NCBI GenBank assembly: GCA_036844705.1
Contig: DAIUFH010000042.1
Coordinates: 1 to 18,430 of the forward strand
Direction of reading: 5' to 3'
Origin: DAIUFH01 sp036844705
Lineage (GTDB): Bacteria; Bacillota; Clostridia; Tissierellales; Tissierellaceae
DNA: 18,430 bases
Part shown: one piece after another, positions 6,405 through 15,058 of the stretch
Layout: every line of letters starts with the position of its first letter
How positions within the stretch are numbered: position 1 is the stretch's first letter
Translations under genes and position numbers: made by a program
Notes under the pieces: model-generated
Seen by the model: only the letters and a program-made list of their open reading frames with translations
The model's database searches: none
What the model was told of the DNA's origin: nothing

Positions 6405-7424
6405 TTAAGATGTTGTCTTCAATTCACTAATTGCTATGTCATTTAGAAGCTTACTCAATGATAAATTATCATGACGAATATAATTTTTCTTTATTTCAAT
6501 TAAATTTTCTTTAATTAACTTTATATTATTAGCAGCTAAGATGGCTTCATCCTCTGGAGTCGGCATTACTGGTTTAGAACCATCTGTTATATATTTTGAC
6601 AGAGTTTCTTCAGGTATTCCTTCAATATTAGCTATTACATAATCAAGTAAATCCTCACAACTGTGGTTCAATATGGCTTTAACATGATCAAGTACACTAT
6701 ATCCATCTGTCTCCCCAGGTTGAGTCATGACATTGCATATATATACTTTAGGTGCTCTAGAATTGCATATTGTTTCCACAATATTATTTACTAACAAATT
6801 TGGTATTACTGAGGTATAGAGACTACCAGGACCTAATACTATTAAATCAGCTTCCTTTATTGCATCAACAGCTTCAGAAAGTGGATACGATATCTTAGGA
6901 GCCATAAACATTCGCTTAATTCTACAGCCTTCCTTAATAACCTCATCTGGTATTATTGATTCTCCCTGAACAATTCTACCATTTTCCAGCTCAGCATGAA
7001 GCCTGACATCCTCCAATGTCATAGGTAGTACCTTCCCAGTTATAGACAATACATTGCTCGCTTCCTTTATAGCCATTTCAAAGCTACCATAGATTTCATT
7101 CATAGCTGCTATAAACAGATTGCCAAAGCTCTGCCCCTTTAGCTGCCCCTCCTTAAATCTATATTGAAGTAGCTTTTCCATGGTTGGCTCGGTATTAGCC
7201 AGCGCCAAAAGACATGATCTTATATCTCCAGGTGGAAGCATACCCAAATCTTCTCTTAAGATTCCTGAGCCACCTCCATCATCTGCCACTGTCACTATGG
7301 CAGTAATATTGGGAGTAAATTCCTTTAAACCCCTTAGTAAAATTGATAATCCAGTACCTCCACCTATTGCTACAATCTTGGGTTTATCTGTAGTATTAAA
7401 TTCAAATCGATAAAAATTCTCCAT
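6405..7424 (-). CDS. yvcK: Gluconeogenesis factor YvcK (CofD-like/UPF0052)
   Basis: A 339-residue cytoplasmic protein with a Rossmann-like, CofD-related fold. The nucleotide-binding signature VAIGGGTGLS is at residues 18-27, followed by VADDGGGSG (46-54) and LPPGDIRSCL (63-72). LVLGPGSLYTSVIPNLL lies in the C-terminal half. In Bacillus YvcK is needed for growth on gluconeogenic carbon sources and for normal cell-wall synthesis. It binds UDP-sugars, which links it logically to murB at the head of the same unit. The start ATG has AGAGG 7 bases upstream and lies 12 bases after the rapZ stop. No terminator is seen after it, so some transcripts could run on into the repeat-built gene. Confidence 0.95.
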   Translation of the reverse strand: MENFYRFEFNTTDKPKIVAIGGGTGLSILLRGLKEFTPNITAIVTVADDGGGSGILREDLGMLPPGDIRSCLLALANTEPTMEKLLQYRFKEGQLKGQSFGNLFIAAMNEIYGSFEMAIKEASNVLSITGKVLPMTLEDVRLHAELENGRIVQGESIIPDEVIKEGCRIKRMFMAPKISYPLSEAVDAIKEADLIVLGPGSLYTSVIPNLLVNNIVETICNSRAPKVYICNVMTQPGETDGYSVLDHVKAILNHSCEDLLDYVIANIEGIPEETLSKYITDGSKPVMPTPEDEAILAANNIKLIKENLIEIKKNYIRHDNLSLSKLLNDIAISELKTTS

Positions 7425-7436
7425 ATCATTACCTCT

Positions 7437-8288
7437 CTACTTTAGGTCCCTATGAGCAATGATTACTCTATGTCCCTTAGATTTCAATATCTCTCCAATC
7501 TCCTCTGCTATAGCTACAGATCTGTGGAATCCACCTGTGCATCCAATACCCACTACGAGCTGAGTCTTTCCTTCCACTACATAATGAGGTATTAGATAAG
7601 TCAGCAAATCTATTACCTTCTCTATAAATATATTTGTTTGTTCCCATTTAAATACATAATTTTTAACTGGCTCAGTTTTTCCAGTATTATATTTTAACTC
7701 AGGAATATAAAATGGATTTGGTATGAACCTTACATCAAAGACCAAATCTCCATCTAAAAGCATCCCATTTTTAAATCCAAAAGATGTAATGGAAATTGTA
7801 ATATTTCTTCCCTCTTCACCTTTTAGAAAAATATTTGACAATTCTTCTCTAAGCATACCCAAGGTTAGTTTAGATGTATCTACGATATAATTTGAGCGCT
7901 TCTTTACTTGTTGTAGAAGTTCCCTTTCTGCAGCAATTCCCTTTACTATACTACCATCAGGTGCAAGGGGATGAGGTCTTCGAAGTTCCTTATATCTTTT
8001 AATTAATACATCATTTGCAGAATCTAAAAACAATATTTTATATCCAATACCCATTGCTTCCAAATCATCCAAGCCTTTGAATAGATGTTTAAAAAACTCT
8101 CCACCTCTTATATCAACTACTACAGCTACCTTATCTATGGGCTTCTTAGACTCCTGACAAAGATCTGCAAATTTTGAAAGTAATGCAGGGGGTAGGTTGT
8201 CCACACAATAATAGCCCATGTCCTCAGTAACCTTCATGGCTTGAGATTTTCCAGCACCAGACATTCCTGTAATCACTAGAAATTCCAT
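7437..8288 (-). CDS. rapZ: RNase adapter / nucleotide-binding protein RapZ (YvcJ)
   Basis: A 283-residue P-loop protein at the family's usual length. Walker A is GMSGAGKS (residues 8-15), DNLPP follows at 30-34, then VVDIRGG, the long central KRSNYIVDTS, and the C-terminal signature GIGCTGGFHRSVAIAEEIG. RapZ hydrolyses ATP and GTP. In E. coli it directs RNase E to the GlmZ RNA to tune glucosamine-6-phosphate synthesis. In Bacillus YvcJ affects competence. A direct RNA role is not shown for clostridia. The start was placed at the ATG 8286-8288 because MEFLVITG is the family's normal beginning and AGGTGA lies just upstream. That ribosome binding site contains the stop codon of the preceding PHP gene (8293-8295). 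An upstream in-frame TTG at 8307-8309 would add seven residues and overlap that gene. Confidence 0.95.
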   Translation of the reverse strand: MEFLVITGMSGAGKSQAMKVTEDMGYYCVDNLPPALLSKFADLCQESKKPIDKVAVVVDIRGGEFFKHLFKGLDDLEAMGIGYKILFLDSANDVLIKRYKELRRPHPLAPDGSIVKGIAAERELLQQVKKRSNYIVDTSKLTLGMLREELSNIFLKGEEGRNITISITSFGFKNGMLLDGDLVFDVRFIPNPFYIPELKYNTGKTEPVKNYVFKWEQTNIFIEKVIDLLTYLIPHYVVEGKTQLVVGIGCTGGFHRSVAIAEEIGEILKSKGHRVIIAHRDLK

Positions 8289-8292
8289 CAAA

Positions 8293-9063
8293 TCACCTAA
8301 TTTCCTCAATATTTTTTATCCTTTTAAAATCAATCCCCGCATCTACAGCTTTGCTAATCCCCCTATCTAAATTTCCTACATCTTCTGGTTTATGTGCATC
8401 ACTATTTATATAAAAATCTACCTTTATATCCTTAATCTTGTTTAAACTCTCTACGGAAAGTTCACTATGCTTTGAACTTATCTCCAATGCAGTACCCAAC
8501 CCTCCAGCTTTTTTTGCCAGTTGCACTATGTCTAGTTTTGCTTTTGATCCAGGATGAGTAATTATATCTATTTTATAATTGTCCAATGCCTTTAGATATG
8601 CCTTTGTGATTACTTTGATTGATTTTTCTCTTTCAAATTTAACAACTTTGGACATTGGATTTAGTATATATAGTCCATATGCATCCATCAAAGAACTAGG
8701 GGTCGCACCATAATGATACCCCATTAGCAATATATCTAAATATTTGAGAAATTCTTTATCGATATCTAATTGCCCATCGATACCTACTAAATTCGCTTCA
8801 ACACCTAAAAGAATTTTTAATCCCTTAGGCTCATATATCTCATTTAATCTCTTTATTTCTTCTTTCATATACTGGAGATTTTTCTTTCTAACTCCATACA
8901 AATAATGTCCAGGTCCATGCTCACTGATTACTATGGTCGACAATCCCTTATCAAAAGCAGACTTTGCATTATCTGATATGGTACCTGTTGCATGAGTGCC
9001 TTTTTTTCTAAAACCACTACTATAAATCGTATGAGTATGATAATCACCTAATACCTTATACAT
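8293..9063 (-). CDS. PHP-domain phosphoesterase
   Basis: A 256-residue metal-dependent PHP-domain protein, probably a phosphatase or phosphodiesterase like YcdX. The metal-ligand motifs are in order: DYHTHTIYS (residues 7-15), SEHGPGH (47-53), GVEANL (87-92), MGYHYG, THPGSKAKL and NSDAHKPEDVGN. The substrate cannot be inferred. A histidinol phosphatase role is possible in fold but unsupported, since no his genes are near. The gene is a single domain, unlike the PHP domain fused to DnaE in this window. The murB stop TAG directly abuts its ATG, with GGAGAGG inside murB as the ribosome binding site, so it is translationally linked to murB. Genes of this type between murB and rapZ are, from memory, common in clostridia. 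Confidence 0.88.
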   Translation of the reverse strand: MYKVLGDYHTHTIYSSGFRKKGTHATGTISDNAKSAFDKGLSTIVISEHGPGHYLYGVRKKNLQYMKEEIKRLNEIYEPKGLKILLGVEANLVGIDGQLDIDKEFLKYLDILLMGYHYGATPSSLMDAYGLYILNPMSKVVKFEREKSIKVITKAYLKALDNYKIDIITHPGSKAKLDIVQLAKKAGGLGTALEISSKHSELSVESLNKIKDIKVDFYINSDAHKPEDVGNLDRGISKAVDAGIDFKRIKNIEEIR

Positions 9064-9975
9064 CTAATCCTCTCCAATGATCTTTATCTCCGTATCCAAT
9101 TCAACACCGAAATTATCTCTAACAGTTTTTTGTACTACTGATATTAACTGAAGTACATCCTTGCAAGTTGCATTATCAATATTGACGACAAATCCACAAT
9201 GCTTTTCAGAAACCTGTGCCCCCCCTAGTCTAAGTCCTCGGAGTCCTGAGTCCTGAATCAGTTTTCCTGCAAAATATCCCGTTGGTCTTTTGAAGGTACT
9301 GCCGGCACTTGGAAGCTCTAAGGGCTGTTTCGATGTTCGTTTGAATGTAAGATCTTTAATTGTTGCTTCAATCTCCTCGTATATACCAGGTTTCAAGCCT
9401 ATCTCCACGGACAATACAATAAGGCTGTCATCAACTACCTTACTTCCTCTATATCTGAAGTTCATCTCTTCATTTGTATATTCTACAATCTTGTTGATTG
9501 TATCCAATGCTCGTACTTTAGTCACTATATCCTTCATTTCGCCGCCATAGGCACCAGCATTCATAGTTATTGCACCACCAATTGATCCCGGAATTCCATT
9601 GGCAAATTCAAAGCCTGTCAAAGAATTAGACATTGCAGTTCTACTAACTCCAGTCAATAAAGCTCCCGCTTCACAATAAATATTATTGCCTTGTACTTCT
9701 ATTTTATTTAGTCCTTCACTAATCTTAATAACGACGCCTCTCATACCTCCATCTCTAACAAGAAGGTTAGAACCATTCCCCATTATATAAAATTGTACAT
9801 TATTTTCCCGGCACAATTTTATCGCAGCTATAAGCTGTCCTACGCTTTCAGGAAAAATCATCACATCTGCTGGTCCACCTATTTTAAAGGAAGTATGATT
9901 TTTCATTGGCTCATCAAATAGTATAGTACCCATATTTTTATCTATAAATAAATTTTGTAATTGGCTCTTTTCCAT
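9064..9975 (-). CDS. murB: UDP-N-acetylenolpyruvoylglucosamine reductase
   Basis: A 303-residue FAD enzyme that reduces UDP-GlcNAc-enolpyruvate to UDP-MurNAc with NADPH, the second committed step of peptidoglycan synthesis. The FAD domain shows NHTSFKIGGPADV (residues 26-38), GNGSNLLVRDGG (67-78), GSIGGAITMNAGAYGGEM (130-147) and FRYRGS (173-178). The C-terminal domain carries PSAGSTFKRP (222-231), with the catalytic serine at 226, and TEIKIIG near the end with the conserved glutamate. Its length and the short C-terminal domain fit the Gram-positive type. The ATG follows GGGGTG by 5 bases. It heads the murB-PHP-rapZ-yvcK unit, behind an extended -10 promoter. Confidence 0.96.
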   Translation of the reverse strand: MEKSQLQNLFIDKNMGTILFDEPMKNHTSFKIGGPADVMIFPESVGQLIAAIKLCRENNVQFYIMGNGSNLLVRDGGMRGVVIKISEGLNKIEVQGNNIYCEAGALLTGVSRTAMSNSLTGFEFANGIPGSIGGAITMNAGAYGGEMKDIVTKVRALDTINKIVEYTNEEMNFRYRGSKVVDDSLIVLSVEIGLKPGIYEEIEATIKDLTFKRTSKQPLELPSAGSTFKRPTGYFAGKLIQDSGLRGLRLGGAQVSEKHCGFVVNIDNATCKDVLQLISVVQKTVRDNFGVELDTEIKIIGED

Positions 9976-10019
9976 ATCGTCACCCCTAAACTAATCTTCT
10001 ATATATGATATACCTTATA

Positions 10020-10028
10020 ATTATACCA
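10020..10028 (-). promoter_or_regulatory. Extended -10 promoter of the murB unit
   Basis: On the minus strand TGGTATAAT (TG at 10027-10028, TATAAT at 10020-10025) is a perfect extended -10 element. It would give a 5' leader of about 38 bases before the murB ATG at 9975. The -35 region is poor. Confidence 0.6.
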
Positions 10029-10108
10029 TATACATAGAAAAATTATTAGAATTATTCATGTCCGAAACCGTGAGTGTATATCTCAATTATTTTATTTAAC
10101 CAATACTT

Positions 10109-10158
10109 TATGTAATACTAAAGGCTATCAGTTTCCTGATAGCCTTTAGTATTACATA
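10109..10158 (-). terminator. Perfect 23-bp hairpin after nifJ, probable terminator
   Basis: Arms at 10109-10131 and 10136-10158 are fully complementary, and the loop reads GAAA on the minus strand, a stable tetraloop. The hairpin starts 5 bases after the nifJ stop (10164-10166). The functional terminator is probably the inner GGCTATCAG/CTGATAGCC stem followed by TTTAGTATT. The outer arms extend the pairing and may protect the nifJ mRNA 3' end. Confidence 0.8.
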
Positions 10159-10163
10159 TTTAA

Positions 10164-13100
10164 TTAGTCTCTAGCCATTCTCTTGTATGATTCATATCTT
10201 GCTTTAGCATTAGCTTCAGCTGCTTGGAACAACTCTTCTGCTTCATCAGGGAATGTTAATTTTAATGAAGTATATCTAACTTCTGAATTTATGAAGTCTC
10301 TAAATGATTCAGTTGGTTCCTTTGAATCAAGAACAAATGGATTCTTTCCTTCTTCAGTTAATCTAGGGTCGAATCTATATAAATGCCAGTAACCGGAATC
10401 TACTGCTTTCTTTTCTTGTTTGATAGTAGTTCCCATACCGGATTTAATACCATGGTTGATACATGGAGCATAAGCTATAACTATTGATGGACCATTGTAG
10501 CTTTCAGCTTCTTTTAAAGCCTTTAGAGCTTGATTCATATTTGCTCCCAAAGCTATTTGAGCAACATATACATAACCATAAGTTGCAGCAATCATGCCTA
10601 AATCTTTCTTTCTAATCTTCTTACCAGCAGCAGCAAATTTAGCTACAGCAGCTGTAGGAGTTGACTTAGATGATTGACCACCAGTATTTGAATATACTTC
10701 TGTATCAAATACCAATACATTGATATCTTCACCTGATGCTAGAACATGGTCTAATCCACCAAATCCGATATCATAAGCCCAACCGTCTCCACCAAATACC
10801 CAAACTGATTTCTTGATTAAATAGTCTTTAAGTTGGCCTATTAACTTCAATAATTCATTTCCTTTTTCATTTCCTGTGTCTGTTCCCAATCTAGGAATAA
10901 TCATGCCAGCTGCAGCTTTAGTAGCCTTAGCATCATCCATTCCTACTAACCAATCATTAAAGTATTGATTAAGCTCTGAGTCAAGTCCAAGACCTAAGAA
11001 TTCCTTCATAGCTAATTCAATTTTTTCTCTGATTTTTCTATTAGCTATTGCCATACCATAACCATATTCTGCATTGTCTTCAAATAAAGAATTAGCCCAA
11101 GCTGGTCCTTTACCTTCTTGATTCTTGCAATATGGAGTTGCAGGTGCACTTGCTCCCCAAATTGATGAACATCCGGTAGCATTAGCTATATACATTCTAT
11201 CTCCAAATAACTGAGTTACTAATTTTGCATAAGGTGTTTCTCCACAACCAGCACATGCTCCAGAGAATTGAAGTAATGGTTGTTGGAATTGAGTATTCTT
11301 TAAAGTAGTAGGTTCGAATAGATCACCTTTAGATTTTACAGTCATTGCAAATTCCCAATTGTTAGCTTCAACTTCGTATTCATCTTCGAAGTGATGCATA
11401 ACTAGTGCTTTGTTCTTAGCTGGACATACATCAGCACAGTTACCGCAACCTGTACAATCTAATGGAGATACCTGCATACGATACTCTAATCCATCAAATC
11501 CTTTACCAATTGGTTTAATTGTTTCAAATGTATCAGGTGCCTTTGCCTTTTCATCAGCATCTACTAATATAGGTCTGATAACAGCATGTGGACATACATA
11601 TGAACATTGATTACATTGGATACAATTTTCTTTAATCCAATGTGGAACATCAACTGCAATAGCACGTTTTTCATATTCTGTAGTGCCTTGTGGGAATGTA
11701 CCGTCTTCAATACCAACAAAGGTACTTACTGGAAGGTCATCTCCTTCTTGTCTGTTCATTGGTTCAACAACATTCTTTACGAAGTCTGGTAATAGACTTT
11801 CTTCTTCTTTTTCATCTTTAGCATCAGCCCAGCTCTTAGGAACTGAAATCTTAACTAATGAATCAATACCTCTATCTACTGCTTCATAGTTCATATTAAC
11901 AATCTTCTCACCTTTTTTACCATATGCTGATACAATGGATTTCTTTAAGTGAGCTACCGCCTCTTCAATAGGCAAAACTTCTGACAATTTGAAGAATGCA
12001 GATTGCATAATCATATTTGTTCTTCCGCCAAGACCAATATCACTAGCTATTCTTGTAGCATTTATAGTGTAAAATTTGATATCATTTTTAGCAATGTATC
12101 TCTTCATATTGGCTGGTAAATTAGCTTCTAATTCTTCTTCATCCCAAATACAGTTTAGAAGGAATGTACCGCCCTTTTTAAGTCCTCTCAATAAATCATA
12201 TTGATATACATATGATTGCTTTGAACAGGACATAAAATCTGCATCTGTAATTAAATATGTTGACTTAATAGGTTCCTGACCAAATCTTAAGTGAGATATT
12301 GTAACCCCGCCTGATTTCTTACTGTCATAAGCAAAATATCCTTGTGCATACATATCAGTATCATCACCGATAATCTTAATAGCTTGTTTATTTGCACCAA
12401 CAGTACCGTCAGATCCAAATCCCCAGAACTTACATTTAATAGTTCCTTTAGGTTCTGTATTTATAACTTCTTTTATATCTAATGAAGTATGAGTAACATC
12501 ATCAACTATACCAATTGTAAATCCATGCTTTGGATCATCTTCTTTTAAGCTTTCATAAACTGCAAGAATTTGTGATGGAGTAGTATCCTTTGAACCTAAT
12601 CCATATCTTCCACCTACGATAACTGGTTTGATATCATGATTATAGAATATATCTACAACATCTAGATATAAAGGTTCCCCAAGAGCACCTTTTTCTTTAG
12701 TTCTATCTAAAACAGCAATCTTCTTAACAGTTCTTGGTAATACATCGAAGAAATATTTAGGTGAGAATGGTCTATATAGGTGAACTTTAATTACACCAAC
12801 CTTTTCTCCTCTTGACATTAATAAATCTATAGTTTCTTCAATAGTTTCAGTAACAGAACCCATTGCTACAATTATTCTTTCAGCCTCTGGATGTCCATAG
12901 TAGTTGAATGGTTTGTATTCTCTTCCAGTAACCTTACTGATTTCTCTCATATAATCATAAGTAATATCTACTATTTTTTCATAGAAAGGATTTGATGATT
13001 CTGCAGCTTGGAAATAGATATCAGGATTTTGTGCAGTTCCTCTAGTAACTGGGTTTTCTGGATTAAGTGCTTTTTCCCTGAACTCATCAACAGCTTCTTT

Positions 13101-13688
13101 GTCCAACAATCTGTCGAAATCTGCATAATCTATAACTTCTATTTTTTGAATCTCATGACTTGTTCTAAATCCGTCAAAGAAATGTAAAAATGGTACTTTA
13201 CCTTTAATTGCTGCAAGGTGAGCAACTCCACCAAGATCCATAACCTCTTGAACTGAGCCAGATGCTAATAATGCGAATCCAGTTTGTCTACATGCCATAA
13301 CATCTTGATGATCTCCAAATATACTTAATGCATGTGTTGCCAATGCTCTAGCTGATACATGGAATACTGCTGGTAACAATTCCCCTGCTATTTTATACAT
13401 ATTAGGAATCATCAACAATAACCCTTGTGATGCTGTGTATGTAGTAGTTAGTGCACCAGCCTGTAATGAACCGTGAACTGCACCTGCAGCACCTGCTTCT
13501 GATTGCATTTCTGAAACTAAAACTTCCTGTCCAAATATATTTTTCTTGCCGTGAGCTGACCATTCGTCAACTGATTCAGCCATGTTTGATGATGGTGTAA
13601 TCGGATAGATGGCAGCAACGTCTGTAAATGCATAGGACACATAAGCAGCAGCTGTATTACCATCCATAGTCTTCATAACTTTCGCCAT
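10164..13688 (-). CDS. nifJ: Pyruvate:ferredoxin (flavodoxin) oxidoreductase
   Basis: A single-chain, 1174-residue enzyme that oxidises pyruvate and CoA to acetyl-CoA and CO2 and reduces ferredoxin, the central step of clostridial fermentation. The N-terminal domain begins MAKVMKTMDGNTAAAYV and has YPITPSSNMAE. Two [4Fe-4S] motifs follow: CIQCNQCSYVCP near residue 687 and CTGCGNCADVCP near 743. The C-terminal thiamine-diphosphate part has GACAGCGETPYAKL near 807 and GDGWAYDIGFGGLDH near 964, followed by TEVYSNTGGQ. The start is the ATG at 13686-13688, with AAAGGAGG 10 bases upstream. A longer frame beginning at 13760 would translate through this ribosome binding site and start at about the predicted transcription start, so it is rejected. 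The gene stands alone between a strong promoter and a hairpin, as expected for a highly expressed catabolic enzyme. Confidence 0.97.
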   Translation of the reverse strand: MAKVMKTMDGNTAAAYVSYAFTDVAAIYPITPSSNMAESVDEWSAHGKKNIFGQEVLVSEMQSEAGAAGAVHGSLQAGALTTTYTASQGLLLMIPNMYKIAGELLPAVFHVSARALATHALSIFGDHQDVMACRQTGFALLASGSVQEVMDLGGVAHLAAIKGKVPFLHFFDGFRTSHEIQKIEVIDYADFDRLLDKEAVDEFREKALNPENPVTRGTAQNPDIYFQAAESSNPFYEKIVDITYDYMREISKVTGREYKPFNYYGHPEAERIIVAMGSVTETIEETIDLLMSRGEKVGVIKVHLYRPFSPKYFFDVLPRTVKKIAVLDRTKEKGALGEPLYLDVVDIFYNHDIKPVIVGGRYGLGSKDTTPSQILAVYESLKEDDPKHGFTIGIVDDVTHTSLDIKEVINTEPKGTIKCKFWGFGSDGTVGANKQAIKIIGDDTDMYAQGYFAYDSKKSGGVTISHLRFGQEPIKSTYLITDADFMSCSKQSYVYQYDLLRGLKKGGTFLLNCIWDEEELEANLPANMKRYIAKNDIKFYTINATRIASDIGLGGRTNMIMQSAFFKLSEVLPIEEAVAHLKKSIVSAYGKKGEKIVNMNYEAVDRGIDSLVKISVPKSWADAKDEKEEESLLPDFVKNVVEPMNRQEGDDLPVSTFVGIEDGTFPQGTTEYEKRAIAVDVPHWIKENCIQCNQCSYVCPHAVIRPILVDADEKAKAPDTFETIKPIGKGFDGLEYRMQVSPLDCTGCGNCADVCPAKNKALVMHHFEDEYEVEANNWEFAMTVKSKGDLFEPTTLKNTQFQQPLLQFSGACAGCGETPYAKLVTQLFGDRMYIANATGCSSIWGASAPATPYCKNQEGKGPAWANSLFEDNAEYGYGMAIANRKIREKIELAMKEFLGLGLDSELNQYFNDWLVGMDDAKATKAAAGMIIPRLGTDTGNEKGNELLKLIGQLKDYLIKKSVWVFGGDGWAYDIGFGGLDHVLASGEDINVLVFDTEVYSNTGGQSSKSTPTAAVAKFAAAGKKIRKKDLGMIAATYGYVYVAQIALGANMNQALKALKEAESYNGPSIVIAYAPCINHGIKSGMGTTIKQEKKAVDSGYWHLYRFDPRLTEEGKNPFVLDSKEPTESFRDFINSEVRYTSLKLTFPDEAEELFQAAEANAKARYESYKRMARD

Positions 13689-13765
13689 GTAAATTTTTCC
13701 TCCTTTAATTAAAAAGTATATAGTAATATTATTATTGTTTGTTATAATTTTACTAATCATAAAAT

Positions 13766-13794
13766 AGTATATTAAACATTGGTTGCAATGTCAA
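13766..13794 (-). promoter_or_regulatory. Strong sigma-A promoter of nifJ
   Basis: On the minus strand a perfect TTGACA (13789-13794) and TATACT (13766-13771) are separated by the ideal 17 bases. The predicted start of transcription near 13759 leaves an AT-rich leader of about 70 bases. I saw no Rex-like or cre-like operator in it. Confidence 0.85.
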
Positions 13795-13863
13795 CTTTAT
13801 ACTTGTTTATATTTCAAAAAAAACGATGCTAATTTTATGTAATTGTCTATAATTTTATATAGA

Positions 13864-13914
13864 ATTAAAAAAATTATTGAACAATAGCTATATACTATAA
13901 AGCTATTGTTCAAT
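13864..13914 (-). terminator. Intrinsic terminator of the uvrC-pspC-hprK unit, overlapping the hprK stop
   Basis: On the minus strand ATTGAACAATAGCT (13901-13914) pairs perfectly with its complement at 13876-13889 across an 11-base AT loop, followed by AA and T7. The hprK stop TGA (13910-13912) lies inside the 5' arm. Confidence 0.88.
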
Positions 13915-14860
13915 CTTCAGACTTTTCATTTAGATTGTTTTTCCTCTTCTCAATTTCTTTCATTATTCTTTCATTTAATACCTGTGCTGCATTATATCCC
14001 AATCTCTTTTGTCTATTATTCCTCGCAGCTACCTCTACTATCATAGCAATATTTCTACCAGGTCTAAGCGGAATTGTAACTTTTGGAATCATAACATTCA
14101 AAATTTCTGTGGTCTCCTCATCTAATCCAATTCTATCATAAAACTTATCCTCATCCCATAATTCTAATTCAACAATCAAATCTATAAACTCATATTGCTT
14201 TACTGCCCCTACTCCATAAAGTCTTTCTATATCAAGAATACCTATACCTCTTATCTCCATAAAATGTCGTGTAAGAGCAGGGGATTCTCCTCTAAGCTGT
14301 TCCTCTACTTTCTTTATTTCTACAGTGTCATCTGATACCAACCTATGGCCCCTCATTAAAAGTTCCAATGCTGTTTCAGATTTTCCAATACCTGATTTAC
14401 CTGTTATAAGTACACCAATTCCATATACCTCTAAAAGTACTCCATGTATTGTAGTAGAAGGAGCTATAGCATAATTTATATGATTCGTAAGCTCCATTAT
14501 CAAATTAGATGTTGGTTTAGTCGATCGTAGAATTGTTCGATTATACTTTTGGGCAAGTTCTATTATTTCAGGAAAAACCTCTAAATTTCTAGAAAATATT
14601 AGGGCAGGTATAGGGTAAGCAAAGTATTTATCAATACTGTCGTATCTCAGTGTATCTGGCAACTCATCATAATAATGCCATTCTGAGCTACCAATTAGTT
14701 GAAGTCTTTCTGGTACGAATTTTTCAAAATAACCAACTATAGGCAATCCCGGCCTTGTTATATCAGCAGAGTATATTTTTATATTAGAAGAATCAGAAGA
14801 TCTATATATGACCTCTAATTGTAAATCTTCAATTATTTTATCTAAAGTTATATAATCCAT
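13910..14860 (-). CDS. hprK: HPr kinase/phosphorylase
   Basis: A 316-residue bifunctional enzyme that phosphorylates HPr on Ser46 when ATP and glycolytic intermediates are high and removes that phosphate when inorganic phosphate is high. Walker A GKSGIGKS is at residues 154-161, preceded by His139 and followed by SDDTVEI (176-182). The HprK signature EIRGIGILDIERLYGVGAV is at 202-220. The C-terminal RLGYNAAQVLNERIM matches the family's end. Its substrate HPr (ptsH) is in this same window at 4102-4368. The ATG is 3 bases after the PspC-gene stop, with GGGAG inside that gene's end, so the two are translationally coupled. In many Firmicutes hprK is followed by lgt; here it is the last gene of the unit. 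Confidence 0.96.
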   Translation of the reverse strand: MDYITLDKIIEDLQLEVIYRSSDSSNIKIYSADITRPGLPIVGYFEKFVPERLQLIGSSEWHYYDELPDTLRYDSIDKYFAYPIPALIFSRNLEVFPEIIELAQKYNRTILRSTKPTSNLIMELTNHINYAIAPSTTIHGVLLEVYGIGVLITGKSGIGKSETALELLMRGHRLVSDDTVEIKKVEEQLRGESPALTRHFMEIRGIGILDIERLYGVGAVKQYEFIDLIVELELWDEDKFYDRIGLDEETTEILNVMIPKVTIPLRPGRNIAMIVEVAARNNRQKRLGYNAAQVLNERIMKEIEKRKNNLNEKSED

Positions 14861-14863
14861 ATA

Positions 14864-15058
14864 TTACTCCCATGGTCGTTTAGGAATCACCATTGCAGCT
14901 ATAAAATAAGCAAGCACCCCTAGAAATAACGTAGGTATACATAAAAATACCCACAACAATCTTATAATGGTCGAATCCAAATTGAAATATTCACCTAGTC
15001 CTCCACATACACCAAATAATTTTTTATCCGTATCGGATAAATATAATTTCTTTTGCAT
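14864..15058 (-). CDS. Small PspC-domain membrane protein
   Basis: A 64-residue protein consisting of little more than one PspC domain. The N-terminal half carries the typical KKLYLSDTDKKLFGVCGGLG, followed by EYFNLDSTIIRLLWV. Residues of about 29-58 form one long, or two short, hydrophobic segments ending in VIPKRPWE. PspC proteins are membrane parts of the phage-shock/envelope-stress response in proteobacteria. Lone small PspC proteins are common in Firmicutes and their role is poorly known. No pspA, pspB or liaFSR gene is in the window. The ATG shares its A with the uvrC stop (TAATG), and GGAGG lies 7 bases upstream, so translation follows uvrC. Confidence 0.9.
   Translation of the reverse strand: MQKKLYLSDTDKKLFGVCGGLGEYFNLDSTIIRLLWVFLCIPTLFLGVLAYFIAAMVIPKRPWE

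Noticed and set aside
11410..11889. Several + strand frames of 60-70 codons opposite nifJ
   Set aside because: They are antisense to the ferredoxin-type cluster region of nifJ, overlap each other in different frames, and have no start signals.
13689..13760. 24-residue N-terminal extension of NifJ
   Set aside because: It would start at about the predicted transcription start and translate through the AAAGGAGG ribosome binding site. Family proteins begin at MAKVMKTMDGN.
13689..13766. Riboswitch or operator in the nifJ leader
   Set aside because: The leader of about 70 bases is AT-rich with no stable conserved fold, and I found no Rex- or CcpA-type palindrome.
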